DNA of 64,000 bases from Mangrovimonas cancribranchiae (GTDB lineage: Bacteria > Bacteroidota > Bacteroidia > Flavobacteriales > Flavobacteriaceae): assembly GCF_037126245.1 (NCBI RefSeq), contig NZ_CP136925.1, positions 922,001-986,000 of the forward strand, read 5' to 3'. Shown one piece after another: positions 62,153 to 64,000 of this stretch. Within the stretch, counting starts at the first letter, position 1. Each line of letters opens with the position of its first letter. The notes beneath the pieces were generated by a model that made no database searches, was not told the origin of the DNA, and saw nothing but the letters and a program-made list of their open reading frames with translations. The position numbers and the translations under genes were made by a program.

Positions 62153-62194
62153 AGGGGTATTGTTCAATATTGGTGTAAATGCCCCTATTTTTTT
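62153..62194 (+). terminator. Terminator after the small lipoprotein
   Basis: A nine-pair stem AGGGGTATT/AATGCCCCT (one T-G pair), 16-base loop, followed by ATTTTTTT. A second small hairpin AAAACC-GTAA-GGTTTT with Ts follows at 62205-62223. Confidence 0.85.
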
Positions 62195-62234
62195 GCGTTA
62201 CGGAAAACCGTAAGGTTTTTTTTATCAATATGTT

Positions 62235-62242
62235 TAGGTTTG
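62235..62242 (+). promoter_or_regulatory. -7 box of the vWA operon
   Basis: TAGGTTTG, a perfect TAnnTTTG. It overlaps a TTG (62240) that could be misread as the start codon of the vWA gene; transcription would begin near 62249, so the ATG at 62273 is the better start. Confidence 0.65.
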
Positions 62243-62272
62243 TTTTATAACCCCAACAAGATCCTTAAGTTA

Positions 62273-63298
62273 ATGTTTAAAATAATTCTTTCTATTTCAT
62301 TATTCCTTTGCCATTTCATAGGGTTAGGACAAGATTTCAAAAGAGAACAACGTATTTACATGCTTGACATAACAAAGTCAATGTGGGGAGGGGATGGTTC
62401 AGGAAATATTTTTAAGGAAGTTAAAAAGGCACTCTACAAAGGAATTGAAGATATTAGGGATCCTGAGACCGTTGTTAAAATAATACCTTTTCAAGCAACT
62501 CATACATATTCAGAACTTGAAAACTGGACTTTTAAGGCTGGAGATAAAGCTTCTTTTCTTGAGGCCAAAAAAACAATAGATAACTATTCTATAAAAAATG
62601 TTCCTGGTGGATATACAGACATTTATTCTGCATTAGAAACAGCGAAAAACAATATTGATTCCGATAGAGTTAACTATATATTTTTGTTAACAGACGGTAA
62701 TCAATCACCAATTCCTAGTGCCACTAAAGAAACAAGTAAAATTGATTTTAGTGAAGAAGATTTGAAAATATCTCTTGATAATTGGTGTAATTTTTCAAGT
62801 AAAAGTGAATCTCACCTTTTTTACGTTATGCTCTCTAAAACAGCATTAAACAAACCTATTATAAACATTATAAAAAAACAGTGTAACGCTTATTCAGTAG
62901 AAGGAACGAATATGAACATTGCTTTTATCAAACCATATTCTAATAATATAAAAGTAAATCTACACGATAATCCGAAAAACTTTGAAATCGAATTAAATGC
63001 AAACAATTGGGATTACATAAAAGGCCAGATATTCTTGAAAATTAACTTAAAAAATAATTCAATATTTGAAGTTGTCGAGAATGATATCAAAGTTGAAAAT
63101 AAAAAAATTGTTGTTAGACTAAAAACAAAAAACAACTCTACTTTTGAAGCTCTTCGTAAAAATTTACCAATAGAGTCAATTATCCCCTTAACTCTTTCTA
63201 CAGATAATAATTTAAAAATTTTAAACCCAGTTATCAATTTAGTAATTAGAAATAAGAAAGAAAGAGTTTTAACCCTAGAATTTGTAGAAAATGAATAA
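62273..63298 (+). CDS. Secreted von Willebrand factor A domain protein
   Basis: A 341-residue exported protein: signal peptide (1-20, FLCHFIGLGQ), vWA domain (about 26-215) with metal-site motif D32-x-T34-x-S36 (MLDITKSMWG), the Thr/Asp of GGYTDIYSAL and LLTDGNQSP, followed by a beta-rich C-terminal half (about 225-341). The first motif has Thr in place of the usual second Ser, which still binds metal in other members. It probably mediates metal-dependent protein contacts at the cell surface or in the periplasm. It overlaps the next gene by 8 nt, so the two are likely partners. Confidence 0.88.
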   Translation: MFKIILSISLFLCHFIGLGQDFKREQRIYMLDITKSMWGGDGSGNIFKEVKKALYKGIEDIRDPETVVKIIPFQATHTYSELENWTFKAGDKASFLEAKKTIDNYSIKNVPGGYTDIYSALETAKNNIDSDRVNYIFLLTDGNQSPIPSATKETSKIDFSEEDLKISLDNWCNFSSKSESHLFYVMLSKTALNKPIINIIKKQCNAYSVEGTNMNIAFIKPYSNNIKVNLHDNPKNFEIELNANNWDYIKGQIFLKINLKNNSIFEVVENDIKVENKKIVVRLKTKNNSTFEALRKNLPIESIIPLTLSTDNNLKILNPVINLVIRNKKERVLTLEFVENE

Positions 63299-64000
63299 AA
63301 CCCTTACCATTTTACTAGCTTCTTTATTATTCTTTTTTAACTGTCAAAAAGAAGATTCTTTTCAAGGGGAAACTACTAATTTTGGAGTTGTTGAATACTA
63401 TCAACCATTTTTATTTTGCAAATGTGACACTATTACATTATCGAAATCACTTAGGTTTAATTTTAATGACTATTCATTAGAAAAATCATCTTCAGCTACC
63501 ATCAAATTTGTCGGCGAATTTCAAAAAGAAATAAGAGATAAAAGTTTACAACTTTATATCAACGACAATAAAGTAATAGACAATACTTTCACTATAAACA
63601 GTAAAAATGCTAAAACGGGAACTTTAAAATTGGGGCTGAAACTGCTTCCTAACTACCCTGAAGGTTATACGTCTGGTTTTATTTCAGTTGCACAACATAG
63701 CCTGGATTTAATAAACAATAATGACCTCAATACATCAAACGAAACAAGAATTTTTAAATGGGAGGCTGAGCACAAGCTCATAATGAACCCATTAAAAAAA
63801 GCCTTAATTATTGTTTTTACATTTATTTCTTCAGCATTAATTATCTGGTTTCTTTTTTTGAGAAATAAAATTTATCCAAAATTTAAAAAAGGAAGAATTC
63901 AAATTTTATCACCTTACTTTGGAAGTGTCCTCCTAAACAGGAATATTAAACTTATCATTCTTACAAGTTCTCCCAAAAAACAAAAATATTTTAATAAGGT
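63291..64000 (+). CDS. Lipoprotein with a membrane helix, partial (cut by window end)
   Basis: An open frame of at least 236 codons that runs past the right edge. It starts MNKTLTILLASLLFFFNC, a lipoprotein signal with acceptor Cys18; residues about 20-160 are a beta-rich extracytoplasmic domain (containing CKCDTITLSKSL); a membrane helix at about 172-191 (ALIIVFTFISSALIIWFLFL) is followed by a basic cytoplasmic part (KIYPKFKKGRIQIL). An exported domain followed by a membrane helix and cytoplasmic tail suggests signal transfer across the inner membrane, perhaps with the vWA protein. If it is inserted as a membrane protein, the Cys may not be lipidated. No family is recognised. Confidence 0.8.
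   Translation, partial: MNKTLTILLASLLFFFNCQKEDSFQGETTNFGVVEYYQPFLFCKCDTITLSKSLRFNFNDYSLEKSSSATIKFVGEFQKEIRDKSLQLYINDNKVIDNTFTINSKNAKTGTLKLGLKLLPNYPEGYTSGFISVAQHSLDLINNNDLNTSNETRIFKWEAEHKLIMNPLKKALIIVFTFISSALIIWFLFLRNKIYPKFKKGRIQILSPYFGSVLLNRNIKLIILTSSPKKQKYFNK

Larger units (their letters stand above)
60714..64000. mobile_element. Probable integrated element or island (left end; continues beyond window)
   Basis: Inferred from the tRNA 3' half at its left border and from the change in content to the right: genes of unknown function, a small lipoprotein, a vWA protein and a membrane lipoprotein, with long AT-rich gaps. No integrase, relaxase or phage gene is seen in the 3.3 kb available. The other end should carry the intact tRNA-Met gene, outside the window. 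Confidence 0.45.

Overview
The window is AT-rich Bacteroidota DNA, most likely from a marine-type Flavobacteriaceae. The evidence is the TAnnTTTG-type -7 promoter boxes, the near absence of Shine-Dalgarno sequences, LamG and HYR-like surface proteins with type IX secretion (T9SS) C-terminal domains, and the gene content (DUF4421, LytTR regulators, a DUF6495-like protein). No genus can be assigned from the sequence alone.

Layout. (1) 0-13.6 kb holds housekeeping genes: a truncated DEAD-box helicase, a frameshifted DUF4421 gene, RdgB-type NTP pyrophosphatase, hibernation factor HPF, an M3 lipoprotein peptidase, rlmH, nadC, a YihY-type membrane protein, priA, a LytTR response regulator, rpsF-rpsR-rplI and hisS. 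(2) 13.6-43.4 kb is a minus-strand array of five secreted proteins of 1850, 1767, 272, 3110 and 2665 aa. They share a LamG / C-terminal module / T9SS sorting architecture or parts of it, and three carry highly homogenised tandem repeats. Their upstream regions share a conserved element beside the promoter. (3) 43.6-59.7 kb is a stress and envelope island: a flavin-binding PNPOx-like protein, MlaE-F-D lipid transport, CbpA/CbpM co-chaperones, a DUF302 protein, a soluble PAS histidine kinase with a receiver-CRP/FNR fusion regulator, three tandem-domain universal stress proteins, an ATP-cone/Mrr nuclease, a metallo-beta-lactamase/beta-CASP nuclease, Hsp20 and two related coiled-coil proteins. (4) From 60.67 kb to the end lies probable integrated DNA. 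It begins at a 3' half of a tRNA-Met(CAU) gene and carries a small Pro/Asp-rich lipoprotein, a von Willebrand A protein and a membrane lipoprotein cut by the window edge.

Main hunt result. Six palindromes fitting TGAT-N4-ATCA (FNR/FixK-like; three perfect, three with one mismatch) occur only in the stress island. Measured from each palindrome centre, the last base of a -7-like box falls exactly 36.5 bp downstream in every case, the geometry of a class II FNR/CRP activator, although the -7 match is weak at the sixth. They precede mlaEFD, the TerB-like/DUF302 pair, usp1, a 550-bp non-coding region with two terminators (candidate small RNAs), the usp2-usp3-nuclease operon and hsp20. The kinase/regulator pair in the middle of the island is the obvious candidate controller. 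Its regulator joins a phospho-receiver to a CRP/FNR module whose recognition helix keeps the Glu and Arg that read GA in this family, and the kinase PAS domain has His64 and Arg84 at the spacing of the FixL haem-pocket residues. I propose a compact FixL-(FixJ+FixK)-like dormancy or oxygen-response system. The binding and haem parts are inference.
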